A stretch of 61,098 nucleotides of DNA from Neorhizobium sp. SHOUNA12A (GTDB lineage Bacteria > Pseudomonadota > Alphaproteobacteria > Rhizobiales > Rhizobiaceae), in NCBI RefSeq assembly GCF_023006505.1, contig NZ_JALBGV010000032.1, positions 1 through 61,098 of the forward strand, in the 5' to 3' direction. The notes under the pieces are model-generated. The model saw nothing but the letters and a program-made list of their open reading frames with translations, was not told where the DNA came from and did no database searches. This document shows, in pieces, positions 28,366 through 36,825 of the stretch. The translations under genes were made by a program, and so were the position numbers. Each line of letters starts with the position of its first letter. The first letter of the stretch is position 1.

Positions 28366-29246
28366 GCCGGCCTCCCGCCCATGGAGCGATCGACGATCTT
28401 GGCGATGATCCCGACGATGGCAACGAGAAACGCCGCCAGTACCGAGCCGGCAATCAGTGCGGCCCAGATGTCGATCGTCTGGCTGTAATAGGCACCGGCC
28501 AGCAGTTTCGAGCCGATGCCGGCGACGGCACCGGTCGGAAGTTCGCCGACGATCGCGCCAACCAGGCTCGCGGCGATCGCCACCTTCATCGAGGTGAACA
28601 GGAAGGGAATGGACGCCGGTACCCGGAGTTTCCAGAAGGTCTGGGCGCCGCTGGCATAATAGGTGCGCATCAGGTCGAGCTGAATGATTTCGGGCGAGCG
28701 CAGACCCTTCACCATGCCGACCGCGACGGGGAAGAAGGAGAGATATGTCGAGATCAGCGCCTTGGGGAGAAGGCCGGTGATGTTGAGGGCCCCGAGTACG
28801 ACGATCACCATCGGCGCCACAGCCAGGATCGGCACGGTCTGCGAGGCGATGATCCACGGCATCAGGCTACGGTCGAGTGCCTTCAGATGCACGATGCCGA
28901 CCGCGATCAGGATGCCGGTCAGCGTGCCCATGGTGAAGCCGAGAACCGTTGAGGAGAGCGTCACCCAGGAATGGTAGACGAGGCTGCGGTTCGACGTGAC
29001 GCTGCGCAGAAACGTGTTCTCGAAGACGTTGCTCACCACCTGATGCGGCGCCGGCAGAATAGGCTTCGGCTGCGCCATCGTCTTGCCGATGAACTCCATC
29101 GTCGTGGAGGTGACGTTGGCGCGCCGATCGAGATCCCGCTGAAACGGCGCGTTCATGAAATAAGCGGCGACGTACCAGATGGCGACAATGGCGATGAGGA
29201 TAGCAAGGACGGGGATGATGCGTTGTGCGAGGGAGTCGGGTTTCAT
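28362..29246 (-). CDS. ABC transporter permease
   Basis: A 294-residue permease with about six membrane segments. The EAA loop is present as FWKLRVPASIPFLFTSMKVA. A periplasmic stretch of about 70 residues follows the first membrane segment. It is translationally coupled to the second permease through ATGA and separated from the ATPase gene by a palindromic intergenic repeat. Confidence 0.87.
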   Translation of the reverse strand: MKPDSLAQRIIPVLAILIAIVAIWYVAAYFMNAPFQRDLDRRANVTSTTMEFIGKTMAQPKPILPAPHQVVSNVFENTFLRSVTSNRSLVYHSWVTLSSTVLGFTMGTLTGILIAVGIVHLKALDRSLMPWIIASQTVPILAVAPMVIVVLGALNITGLLPKALISTYLSFFPVAVGMVKGLRSPEIIQLDLMRTYYASGAQTFWKLRVPASIPFLFTSMKVAIAASLVGAIVGELPTGAVAGIGSKLLAGAYYSQTIDIWAALIAGSVLAAFLVAIVGIIAKIVDRSMGGRPA

Positions 29247-29279
29247 GCCGCGGACCTCTCACATCTCGGCCCGGAGCCA

Positions 29280-29457
29280 CCCCCCTCTGTCCTGCCGGAC
29301 ATCTCCCCCTCAAGGGGGGAGATCGACCAGACGTGACCGCGTTGCAAAGCATTGAGCATCACCGCTACGGCAATCTCCAAAGCGAATTGAGGGCGAGACT
29401 GCGCTACTCTCCGATCTCCCCCCTTAAGGGGGAGATGTCCGGCAGGACAGAGGGGGG
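29280..29457. repeat. Rhizobial palindromic intergenic repeat, copy 1 (RIME-like)
   Basis: Two 46-base arms in inverted orientation (29280-29325 and 29412-29457) differ at one base and flank an 86-base spacer. Each arm is itself a nested palindrome around CCCCCT/AGGGGG and carries CTGTCCTGCCGGACAT. A second copy lies at 31257-31458. The architecture recalls RIME-type mosaic elements of rhizobia; the exact family name is uncertain. It lies inside the transporter operon, between the ATPase and permease genes. Confidence 0.8.
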
Positions 29458-29477
29458 TATCCCCGGAAAACAACGCG

Positions 29478-30269
29478 TCACTCCTCATAACTATGCCCCG
29501 CCCTCAGCCCCTCGCGCACCCGATGCGCAATCTCCAGGAATTCCGGCGTCTCGCGGATTTCGAGCGGGCGTTCCTTGGGCAAGGTCGATTCGATCACGTC
29601 GGTCACTCGGCCCGGACGCGGCGACATGACGACGATGCGGGTCGAGAGGTAGACCGCCTCCGGAATCGAGTGGGTGACGAAACAGATGGTCTTTTCGGTG
29701 CGCGCCCAGAGCTTCAGCAGCTGTTCGTTCAGGTGATCGCGGACGATCTCGTCGAGCGCGCCGAAAGGTTCGTCCATCAATAAAAGATCGGCATCGAAGG
29801 CGAGCGCGCGGGCGATCGAGGCGCGCTGCTGCATGCCGCCGGAAAGCTGCCAGGGGTATTTCTTGCCGAAGCCCGCAAGGTTGACGAGATCGAGGGTACG
29901 CTCGATGCGCGCTTTCCGATCGACTGATGAGTAACCCATGATTTCGAGCGGCAGGGCGATGTTCTTCTCGATCGTCCGCCAGGGATAAAGCGCCGGCGCC
30001 TGGAAGACGTAACCGTAGGAGCGCGACTTGCGCGCCTCTTCCGGCGTCATGCCGTTGACGGTGATCTCGCCGGCGGTCGCCTTTTCGAGGTCGGCGATGA
30101 CGCGCAGGAACGTTGTCTTGCCGCAACCGGACGGGCCGATGAAGGAGACGAAATCGCCCTTGTTCACCGTGAGGTCGACATTCGACAGCGCGTGAACCGG
30201 GCCGTCGCCGGTCTCGAAGGTGAGGCCGAGCTTGCTGGCCGAGACGACGGAGGATGGAGCATTGTTCAT
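29478..30269 (-). CDS. ABC transporter ATP-binding protein
   Basis: A 263-residue SsuB/TauB-type ATPase. Walker A is GPSGCGKTT, the Q-loop is GYVFQAPALYPW, the signature is LSGGMQQRASIARA and Walker B is LLLMDEPFGALD, with the switch His in FVTHSIPEAV. The start at 30269 overlaps the stop of the upstream small gene in an ATGA. It powers the two permeases encoded downstream. Confidence 0.92.
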   Translation of the reverse strand: MNNAPSSVVSASKLGLTFETGDGPVHALSNVDLTVNKGDFVSFIGPSGCGKTTFLRVIADLEKATAGEITVNGMTPEEARKSRSYGYVFQAPALYPWRTIEKNIALPLEIMGYSSVDRKARIERTLDLVNLAGFGKKYPWQLSGGMQQRASIARALAFDADLLLMDEPFGALDEIVRDHLNEQLLKLWARTEKTICFVTHSIPEAVYLSTRIVVMSPRPGRVTDVIESTLPKERPLEIRETPEFLEIAHRVREGLRAGHSYEE

Positions 30270-30646
30270 CGGCATTTCGGCATGGGTCCCAGTTTGGTGC
30301 CGCCCGGGAAGCTGACGGTGTAGCCTTTGGCGGATTTGGTGAGCGTCGCAACATCTTCCGGCCCGACTTCCCCTTCGGCATCGCATTGTGCCTTGATGGT
30401 AAAACCGTTTGCCGTCTTCTTGGGAGCGCCCTTGAATTCGCAGGCAGAAACGGATGTCGTCACCCCCTCGTCGTTGAGCAGCAGGAAATCGTCGGCGCCG
30501 GACGATTCTCCGGTCTCGGCGTAAGTGCAGCCTTCCTTGCTGCCATAGGCGCCGTCGAGAAAGGTCGCGGCCCCGGCGGGAACGGCAACCGAGATTGCGG
30601 CAAGCATCGGGAATGCGATGGTGAAGCGGATGTTATTCAATGACAT
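30266..30646 (-). CDS. Small exported cysteine-containing protein, unknown
   Basis: A 126-residue protein from the ATG at 30646, with a signal peptide ending VAVPAGAAT. The mature part has four cysteines (in EGCTYAETG, SACEFKG, AQCDAEG and the terminal PKCR), consistent with two periplasmic disulfides. I do not recognise the family. It is the first gene of the transporter operon and overlaps the ATPase start by four bases, so it is expressed with the transporter; an accessory role in ligand capture is only a guess. Confidence 0.7.
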   Translation of the reverse strand: MSLNNIRFTIAFPMLAAISVAVPAGAATFLDGAYGSKEGCTYAETGESSGADDFLLLNDEGVTTSVSACEFKGAPKKTANGFTIKAQCDAEGEVGPEDVATLTKSAKGYTVSFPGGTKLGPMPKCR

Positions 30647-30814
30647 GTCTCGAAAGGCCCCCATTCAAATCCGTCGGCGAAGCGTACAGTATAGACATCG
30701 CCGTTGCGCAGGATATCGATCATTGCGGTGTGCTGATCTTCTTTTCGTTGGCTCCCGCTCCCGAACCGTCATGATATGCTGGCGGCAGATCCCGTTCGAC
30801 AGAGGAAATTGGCA

Positions 30815-31228
30815 ATGGACAATGCATCAAAGCCCACCTGCCGTGTCGTCAAACCCGGTGCGGCATATGACGGCAAGCAGGGCCTGAGCTATTTCGAGGG
30901 GATCGCGGCGGAAACGGTCGGATCCAAAGGCATTTGCATGCACCTCCTTACCATTCCGCCGGGCGCACGGGCGAAGGCCCATCTGCATGAAACCCACGAG
31001 ACGGCGATCTATGTGCTCTCCGGCTCCGCCGTCACCTGGTATGGCGATCGGTTGGAGGAATGCGCCGAACTTTCGGCCGGCGAGATGATGTACATTCCCG
31101 CCGGCGTCCCGCACCTGCCGGCCAACATTTCCGACGCGCCCTGCTCGGCGGTGATCGCCCGCACCGACCCGAACGAACAGGAAAGCGTCGTGCTGCTGCC
31201 GGAGCTTGACGGGCTGGTGAAGGGGTAG
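30815..31228 (+). CDS. Cupin domain protein
   Basis: A 137-residue single cupin, start at 30815 after AGAGGAA. The metal-site motifs are present: HLHETHETAIYVLSG (motif 1 with His, His and Glu) and PAGVPHLPAN (motif 2 His). It is transcribed opposite to its neighbours, between dihydropyrimidinase and the transporter operon. Its substrate is unknown; the setting suggests a step in, or sensing of, pyrimidine or ureide metabolism. Confidence 0.8.
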   Translation: MDNASKPTCRVVKPGAAYDGKQGLSYFEGIAAETVGSKGICMHLLTIPPGARAKAHLHETHETAIYVLSGSAVTWYGDRLEECAELSAGEMMYIPAGVPHLPANISDAPCSAVIARTDPNEQESVVLLPELDGLVKG

Positions 31229-31256
31229 GTCTTGCGCGGACGAGTTCGTGGCGCCA

Positions 31257-31458
31257 CCCCCCTCTGTCCTGCCGGACATCTCCCCCTCAAGGGGGGAGAT
31301 CGGCAAGGCTCGCGGGCTTCGCGCTTTATCGAGCCTCGTTTCTGCAGCTTCCGTAATCTCGGTCAATCCGGCAATCTGCGGCTTCTGTTTTGGGCGGGGC
31401 CTTGCCACAGATCTATCTCCCCCCTTGAGGGGGAGATGCCCGGCAGGGCAGAGGGGGG
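31257..31458. repeat. Rhizobial palindromic intergenic repeat, copy 2 (RIME-like)
   Basis: The left arm (31257-31302) is identical in sequence to the left arm of copy 1. The right arm (31415-31458) is an inverted copy with a few changes, for example GCCCGGCAGGGC where copy 1 has GTCCGGCAGGAC, so the hairpin is retained within the arm. The spacer differs from copy 1. It fills the gap between the cupin and hydA stops. Confidence 0.8.
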
Positions 31459-31486
31459 TATGCCACGCAAAAGGCATCGTTGCTGT

Positions 31487-32941
31487 TCAAACCCCACTGG
31501 CCGGAATGCCTGACCGTTCCACCTTGCGCGGCGAGGTCAGTTCCTTCCAGGTCGACAGCGCCTTGTTCACCGCAGGATAAGGCTCGCGCTTGACGAACTG
31601 GCCGTGACCTTCCTGCGTCCTGATCGCCCCGTCCTCGATCGCGACCACGCCGCGGGTCAACGTGTAGCGCGGCAGGCCGGTCACTTCCTTGCCCTCGAAG
31701 ACGTTGTAGTCGATCGCCGACTGCTGGGTCTTGGCCGAGATCGTCTTCGACTTGTTCGGATCGAGAACGACGATATCCGCGTCGGCTCCGACCAGCATCG
31801 CGCCCTTCCTTGGATAGATATTGAGGATTTTCGCGATGTTGGTGGAGGTCACCGCCACGAACTCGTTCATGGTGATGCGGCCGGTTGCGACGCCATGCGT
31901 CCACAGCATCGGCAGCCGGTCTTCGAGACCGCCGGTTCCATTCGGGATCTTTCTGAAATCGCCGAGACCGGTGCGCTTCTGGTCAGTCGTGAAGGCGCAG
32001 TGGTCGGTCGCCACTACCTGCAGCGAACCGGAGGCAAGGCCCGCCCACAGGCTGTCCTGATGCTGCTTGCTGCGGAAGGGTGGGCTCATCACCCGGCGGG
32101 CCGAGTGGTCCCAGTCCTTGTTGAAATATTCGCTTTCGTCGAGCGTCAGGTGCTGGATCAGCGGCTCGCCATAAACGCGCATGCCGTTCTGGCGGGCGCG
32201 GCGGATCGCTTCATGGGCCTGTTCGCAGGATGTGTGGACGACATAGAGGGGCACGCCTGCCATGTCGGCAATGATGATGGCGCGGTTGGTCGCCTCGCCC
32301 TCGACGGAGGCGGGACGGGAATAGGCGTGTGCCTCGGGGCCGTTATTGCCCTCGTCCATCAGCTTGGTCTGCATGGCGGCGACCACGTCGCCGTTTTCGG
32401 CATGGACCAGCGGCAGGGCGCCGAGCTCGGCGCAACGCGAGAACGAGGCGAACATCTCGTCGTCGTTCACCATCAGTGCGCCCTTATAAGCCATGAAATG
32501 CTTGAAGGTGTTGATGCCGTGATGGGCGACGACCGCCTTCATCTCGTTGAAGACCTGCTCCCCCCACCAGGTGACCGACATGTGGAAGGAATAGTCGCAA
32601 TCGGCGCGGGTCGCCTTGTTGTCCCAGCGTTTCAGCGCGTCGAGCAGCGACTGGCCGGGCTCGGGCAGGCAGAAATCGACGACCATGGTGGTGCCGCCGG
32701 CAAGTGCTGCCCGCGTGCCGCTCTCGAAATCGTCGGCGGAATAGGTGCCCATGAACGGCATTTCCAGATGCACATGCGGATCGATCCCGCCCGGCATGAC
32801 GTAACAGCCGGCGGCGTCGAGCGTGGTATCGCCGAAAAGGTTCGGACCGATCTCGATGATCCGGCCGCCGTCGATCTTCACATCCGCCTTATAGGTCAGG
32901 TCGGCCGTGACGATGGTTCCACCTTTGATGACTGTGGTCAT
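31487..32941 (-). CDS. hydA: Dihydropyrimidinase (D-hydantoinase)
   Basis: A 484-residue cyclic amidohydrolase. The zinc ligands are visible: HxH in GIDPHVHLEMPFMG, the carbamylated Lys in KHFMAYKGALMV, His in LPLVHAENGD, His in VVHTSCEQA, and Asp in VVATDHCAFT. It opens dihydrouracil or dihydrothymine to N-carbamoyl-beta-alanine or its methyl form, the second step of reductive pyrimidine catabolism, in the cytoplasm. Its ATG overlaps the upstream MazF-like toxin stop by four bases. Confidence 0.95.
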   Translation of the reverse strand: MTTVIKGGTIVTADLTYKADVKIDGGRIIEIGPNLFGDTTLDAAGCYVMPGGIDPHVHLEMPFMGTYSADDFESGTRAALAGGTTMVVDFCLPEPGQSLLDALKRWDNKATRADCDYSFHMSVTWWGEQVFNEMKAVVAHHGINTFKHFMAYKGALMVNDDEMFASFSRCAELGALPLVHAENGDVVAAMQTKLMDEGNNGPEAHAYSRPASVEGEATNRAIIIADMAGVPLYVVHTSCEQAHEAIRRARQNGMRVYGEPLIQHLTLDESEYFNKDWDHSARRVMSPPFRSKQHQDSLWAGLASGSLQVVATDHCAFTTDQKRTGLGDFRKIPNGTGGLEDRLPMLWTHGVATGRITMNEFVAVTSTNIAKILNIYPRKGAMLVGADADIVVLDPNKSKTISAKTQQSAIDYNVFEGKEVTGLPRYTLTRGVVAIEDGAIRTQEGHGQFVKREPYPAVNKALSTWKELTSPRKVERSGIPASGV

Positions 32942-33330
32942 TGTTGTTCCCCTTTTCTTGTCGGTTCCCTTACGGGCGCGATGGTGTGCGTCAAGCCGGT
33001 GACGTGGACGAGCGCAACTTCGATCTGCCTCATGTCGCTGTCGGCCAATCGGCCGATCCGCTGGCCGATGACCTCTTTTCTGACCGGCGTGATCTTTTCG
33101 ACCATGACCTGCGACGGATATTGAAGTCCGTTCTGAGCACTGGGCTCGATGATCGGCCGAAGAAGCGGTGCCTCAAGCAGATGGGTCGTCAAAGGGCAGG
33201 CAAGAGCCGTCGTATAGGTCACGAGAAACTCGTCAGCCTGAAGAATGACGGCGGGCCGAGGTTTGCCAAGTTCACCAGGAAAGACCGCGATCACGACGTC
33301 TCCTCGGCCCAACTTCACGGCTTGTCCCAA
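32938..33330 (-). CDS. PemK/MazF-type toxin
   Basis: A 130-residue PemK-like endoribonuclease toxin: GRGDVVIAVFPGELGKPRPAVILQ is the family's N-terminal motif, and the TTHLLEAPLLRPII and QVMVEKITPVRKE strands follow. MazF-type toxins cut mRNA at short sequences. It overlaps the antitoxin gene by 16 bases and the dihydropyrimidinase ATG by four, so translation of hydA probably depends on ribosomes leaving this gene. The residues look intact. Confidence 0.88.
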   Translation of the reverse strand: MGQAVKLGRGDVVIAVFPGELGKPRPAVILQADEFLVTYTTALACPLTTHLLEAPLLRPIIEPSAQNGLQYPSQVMVEKITPVRKEVIGQRIGRLADSDMRQIEVALVHVTGLTHTIAPVREPTRKGEQQ

Positions 33331-33527
33331 TCCGTTGGGCCAACCGCTTCGATCCAGTCCTCAATGTCTTCTTTCGCATCCGCTTCTGCGATCCGGCGCA
33401 TTTCTTCCTCCGCCTGCCGGCGGAAGGCTTCGTGGGTGAGGTCCGGCACCCAGATCTCGATCGGCCGGTATCCCTGGCGGATCAGTTCGGCCCGCTCTTC
33501 GGGCGATATTTCCCTCGGTCGTCCCAT
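33315..33527 (-). CDS. MazE-like antitoxin (DUF3018 type)
   Basis: A 70-residue acidic protein: PEERAELIRQGYRPIEIWVPDL followed by helices rich in Glu and Ala and ending WIEAVGPTDWDKP. The RPIEIWVPD segment is diagnostic of the DUF3018 antitoxin group that pairs with PemK/MazF toxins. It comes before, and overlaps, the toxin gene. It lies 36 bases after the amidohydrolase stop on the same strand, so the module is inside the pyrimidine operon. Confidence 0.85.
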   Translation of the reverse strand: MGRPREISPEERAELIRQGYRPIEIWVPDLTHEAFRRQAEEEMRRIAEADAKEDIEDWIEAVGPTDWDKP

Positions 33528-33563
33528 TGTCCGTTTCCTGTCTCAAGGTTGGCGGTTGCGATG

Positions 33564-34817
33564 CTACTCCACAATCTCCGCCGTCTCCAGCACGGCATGG
33601 AACAGGACATCCGCGCCGGCTGCCGCCCATTCCCTGGAGATCTCCTCCGCCTCGTTGTGCGAAAGTCCGCCGACGCAGGGGCACATGATCATCGTCGCGG
33701 GCGCCACCTTGGCGGCCCAGCACGCGTCGTGGCCGGCGCCGGAGATGATGTTCATGTGGCTGTAGCCGAGCTTTTCGGCCGCTTCGCGGACCCGGCCGAC
33801 CAGAACCGGATCGAAGGTTACCGGATCGAAATGGCCGACCGCCTCGACCGAACAGCCGACGCCGAGCGGCTCGCAGATTTCAGTGGCCTGTTTCTCGATC
33901 GTCGCCCGCATGCGGTCGAGCTTTTCCTGGGACGGCGTGCGGATGTCGACGGTGAAGACCACCTTGCCCGGCAGCACGTTGCGGGAGTTGGGCGAGAAGA
34001 ACACCTGGCCGACGCCGCCCACGGCGCCCGGCTGTTCGGACATCGCCACCGCCTGCACCATTTCGAGGATGCGGCCGAAGGCAAGGCCTGCGTTGACGCG
34101 CAGGTTCATCGGCGTCGAGCCCGTATGCGCCTCGCGGCCGGTCAGCGTAAATTCCAGCCACCAGAGGCCCTGACAGTGGGTGACGACGCCGATCTGCTTG
34201 TTCTCGGCTTCGAGGATCGGCCCCTGTTCGATATGGTATTCGAAATAGGCGTGCATTTTTCGCGCGCCGACCTCCTCGTCGCCGAGCCAGCCGATGCGCT
34301 TCAGCTCGTCGCCATAGGTCTTGCCTTCGGGATCCTTGCGGCCATAGGCATAGTCGATCGAATGCACGCCGGCGAACACGCCCGATGCCAGCATGGCCGG
34401 CGCAAACCGCGCGCCTTCCTCGTTCGCCCAGTTGGTGACGACGATCGGGTGCTTGGTCTTGATGCCGAGGTCGTTCATGGTGCGCACCACTTCCAGCGCG
34501 CCGAGCACGCCGAGAACGCCGTCATATTTGCCGCCGGTCGGCTGGGTGTCGAGATGGCTGCCGACATAGACCGGCAGCGCATCCGGGTCGGTGCCGGCGC
34601 GGGTGGCAAACATCGTGCCCATCCTGTCGACGCCGACCGTCATCCCCTCGGCTTCGCACCACCGCTTGAAGAGATGGCGGCCTTCGCCGTCGGCATCGGT
34701 CAGCGTCTGGCGATTGTTGCCGCCGGCAATGCCGGGGCCGATCTTCGCCATGTCCATGAGCATGTCCCAGAGACGATCGCCGTTGATGCGCAAGTTCTCG
34801 CCGGGTGCTGCCACCAT
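33564..34817 (-). CDS. Zn-dependent N-carbamoyl amidohydrolase (beta-ureidopropionase-like)
   Basis: A 417-residue M20-type amidohydrolase of the HyuC/AllC group. Metal-site motifs: GSHLDTQPTGGKYDG, TNWANEEGARF, and the late GAGHDACW and SHNEAEE. HIEQGP and the dimerisation-domain stretch GREAHTGSTPMN are family hallmarks. Beside dihydropyrimidinase and RutR, N-carbamoyl-beta-alanine is the most likely substrate, yielding beta-alanine, CO2 and ammonia; allantoate or N-carbamoyl amino acids are alternatives. It is the first gene of its operon and is divergent from rutR across a RutR-type box. Confidence 0.9.
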   Translation of the reverse strand: MVAAPGENLRINGDRLWDMLMDMAKIGPGIAGGNNRQTLTDADGEGRHLFKRWCEAEGMTVGVDRMGTMFATRAGTDPDALPVYVGSHLDTQPTGGKYDGVLGVLGALEVVRTMNDLGIKTKHPIVVTNWANEEGARFAPAMLASGVFAGVHSIDYAYGRKDPEGKTYGDELKRIGWLGDEEVGARKMHAYFEYHIEQGPILEAENKQIGVVTHCQGLWWLEFTLTGREAHTGSTPMNLRVNAGLAFGRILEMVQAVAMSEQPGAVGGVGQVFFSPNSRNVLPGKVVFTVDIRTPSQEKLDRMRATIEKQATEICEPLGVGCSVEAVGHFDPVTFDPVLVGRVREAAEKLGYSHMNIISGAGHDACWAAKVAPATMIMCPCVGGLSHNEAEEISREWAAAGADVLFHAVLETAEIVE

Positions 34818-34942
34818 TTTTTAGTCCTCGCCTGTTTTACGTCCACCCGGAGCGGGCGGCATGCTTTTCGTTCCCGTCGGTCCTTCGCGCGCCATAGCAC
34901 TTGAAGATCGGCATTGCGTTTATTCCGCTTGTCGCCGATAAT

Positions 34943-34958
34943 TTGACCGCTTGGTAAA
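34943..34958. promoter_or_regulatory. RutR-type operator between the amidohydrolase and rutR
   Basis: TTGACCGCTTGGTAAA matches the E. coli RutR consensus TTGACCA-N2-TGGTCAA at 12 of 14 fixed positions. It is in the 239-base divergent gap, 125 bases from the amidohydrolase start and 99 from rutR. Its reverse complement agrees at 13 of 16 positions with the box before preT, which supports a shared regulator. Confidence 0.75.
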
Positions 34959-35056
34959 ACATTACTATTTCCGCCGCGCCACTCAAGACGAAAATCAAGA
35001 AAAATCCAGCGGAATTTCTAAAGCGCGAATGGACGCGGAAGAGGGCAGGGACACGC

Positions 35057-35698
35057 ATGGCCATCCCGAGGGCGGCGAAGACGCAGAGACGCACCCGCAT
35101 CCAGGAGGAGAAGGAGGAGCGCATCCTCGAAGCGGCGCTCGACGTATTTTCCCAGAACGGTTTCCGCGGCGCCACGATCGACCAGATCGCCGAGGCTGCC
35201 GGCATGTCGAAGCCCAATCTGCTCTATTATTTCCGAACCAAGGAGGCGATCCACCGTCACCTGATCGACCGGGTCCTGTTCACCTGGCTGGAGCCTTTGC
35301 GGGCGTTCAACGCCGAGGGCAACCCCGAATCCGAAATCCGCTCCTATATCCGCCGCAAGCTCGAAATGGCCCGCGATTTCCCCCGCGAAAGCCGGCTTTT
35401 CGCCAACGAGGTGCTGCAGGGCGCGCCGCATATCGAGGATGAGCTGAAAGGTCCCTTGAAGGAACTGGTCGACGAAAAGGCGGAGGTGATCCGCGCCTGG
35501 GCGCGGTCCGGCAAGATCGCCAAATGCGATCCCTACCACCTGATCTTCTCGATCTGGTCGACGACCCAGCATTATGCCGACTTCGACGTGCAGGTACGCG
35601 CCGTGCTCGGCCAGGACTATGCGGGCGAGGGGCGTTTCGAGGATGCGGCGCGGTTTCTGGAGCAGCTCTTCATAGACGGGCTGCGGGCGCGCGCCTGA
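35057..35698 (+). CDS. rutR: RutR-like TetR family pyrimidine regulator
   Basis: A 213-residue TetR-family regulator. The N-terminal HTH is ILEAALDVFSQNGFRGATIDQIAEAAGMSKPNLLYYF, closely like RutR, and the C-terminal domain with FSIWSTTQHYADFDVQV is the RutR-type ligand domain. RutR binds uracil or thymine and releases DNA. A near-consensus box in its own divergent promoter region, and another before preT, indicate control of both pyrimidine operons. Confidence in the name comes from the match in context and operator, as well as the sequence. Confidence 0.88.
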   Translation: MAIPRAAKTQRRTRIQEEKEERILEAALDVFSQNGFRGATIDQIAEAAGMSKPNLLYYFRTKEAIHRHLIDRVLFTWLEPLRAFNAEGNPESEIRSYIRRKLEMARDFPRESRLFANEVLQGAPHIEDELKGPLKELVDEKAEVIRAWARSGKIAKCDPYHLIFSIWSTTQHYADFDVQVRAVLGQDYAGEGRFEDAARFLEQLFIDGLRARA

Positions 35699-35725
35699 AC
35701 TTCCTTCCTAATCCGAAAACGAAAA

Positions 35726-35747
35726 ACGCCGGCACTGAGGCCGGCGT
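35726..35747. terminator. Bidirectional terminator between rutR and glnII
   Basis: ACGCCGGC pairs with GCCGGCGT around a six-base loop. On the minus strand it is followed by TTTTTCG (serving glnII); on the plus strand by CTTCTCAT (serving rutR, weaker). It lies between the two convergent stops. Confidence 0.8.
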
Positions 35748-35777
35748 CTTCTCATCTACCGATTGCCGAGCCTTCTA

Positions 35778-36815
35778 TCAGGCGGCGGCGGAAGCCCGGT
35801 TGGTCGGGACCTCGGCGATCGTCTTCAGAACCTGGGAAGCGATCTGGTAGGGGTCGCCCTGGGAGTTCGGACGGCGGTCTTCCAGGTAGCCCTTGTAGTC
35901 GTTCTTGACGAACGAGTGCGGCACGCGGATCGAAGCGCCGCGGTCGGCAACGCCGTAGGAGAACTTGTTCCACGGAGCCGTTTCGTGCTTGCCGGTCAGG
36001 CGCTTGTCGTTGTCCGGACCGTAGACGGCGATGTGGTCCATCAGGTTCTTGTCGAAAGCAGCCATCAGCGCTTCGAAATAGTCCTTGCCGCCGACTTCGC
36101 GCATGTACTTGGTCGAGAAGTTGCAGTGCATGCCCGAGCCGTTCCAGTCGGTGTCGCCGAGCGGCTTGCAGTGATATTCGATGTCGATGCCGTACTTTTC
36201 AGTCAGGCGCTGCAGCAGGTAACGTGCCATCCAGATCTGGTCGGCGGCCTTCTTGGAGCCCTTGCCGAAAACCTGGAATTCCCACTGGCCCTTGGCCACT
36301 TCGGCATTGATGCCTTCGTGGTTGATGCCGGCTTCCAGGCAGAGGTCGAGATGTTCTTCGACGATTTCGCGGGCGACGTCACCAACGTTCGAGTAACCGA
36401 CGCCGGTGTAATAGGGACCCTGCGGAGCGGGGTAACCCTGTTCCGGGAAGCCGAGCGGACGGCCGTTCTGGTAGAAGAAGTATTCCTGCTCGAAACCGAA
36501 CCAGGCATCCTCATCGTCGAGAATGGTCGCGCGGGCGTTGGTTGCATGCGGGGTGACGCCGTCCGGCATCATGACTTCGCACATGACCAGCGCGCCGTTG
36601 GTGCGGGCCGGATCGGGATAAAGCGCAACCGGCTTCAGCACGCAATCGGACGAGCGGCCTTCGGCCTGCATGGTCGACGAACCGTCGAAGCCCCACAGCG
36701 GCAGCTGTTCGAGCGTCGGGAAGGTGTCGAATTCCTTGATCTGCGTCTTGCCACGCAGGTTCGGTACCGGGGTGTACCCGTCGAGCCAGATGTACTCGAG
36801 CTTATACTTGGTCAT
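35778..36815 (-). CDS. glnII: Glutamine synthetase type II
   Basis: A 345-residue eukaryotic-type GSII, distinct from the 470-residue GSI. LEYIWLDGYTPVPNLRGKT, WGFDGSSTMQAEG (Mg and substrate site), WFGFEQEYFF, and the NGSGMHCNFST and DRGASIRVP motifs are typical, and the length is normal. It makes glutamine from glutamate, ammonia and ATP. GSII is not adenylylated; in rhizobia it is controlled by NtrC and by the small divergent GstI protein. Here a sigma-54 promoter lies about 95 bases upstream. Confidence 0.97.
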   Translation of the reverse strand: MTKYKLEYIWLDGYTPVPNLRGKTQIKEFDTFPTLEQLPLWGFDGSSTMQAEGRSSDCVLKPVALYPDPARTNGALVMCEVMMPDGVTPHATNARATILDDEDAWFGFEQEYFFYQNGRPLGFPEQGYPAPQGPYYTGVGYSNVGDVAREIVEEHLDLCLEAGINHEGINAEVAKGQWEFQVFGKGSKKAADQIWMARYLLQRLTEKYGIDIEYHCKPLGDTDWNGSGMHCNFSTKYMREVGGKDYFEALMAAFDKNLMDHIAVYGPDNDKRLTGKHETAPWNKFSYGVADRGASIRVPHSFVKNDYKGYLEDRRPNSQGDPYQIASQVLKTIAEVPTNRASAAA

Positions 36816-36825
36816 ATTTTATCTC

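Noticed and set aside
29280..31458. Repeats as a CRISPR array or insertion-sequence ends
   Set aside because: Only two copies with long palindromic arms and unequal spacers, no cas genes, no transposase and no target duplications.
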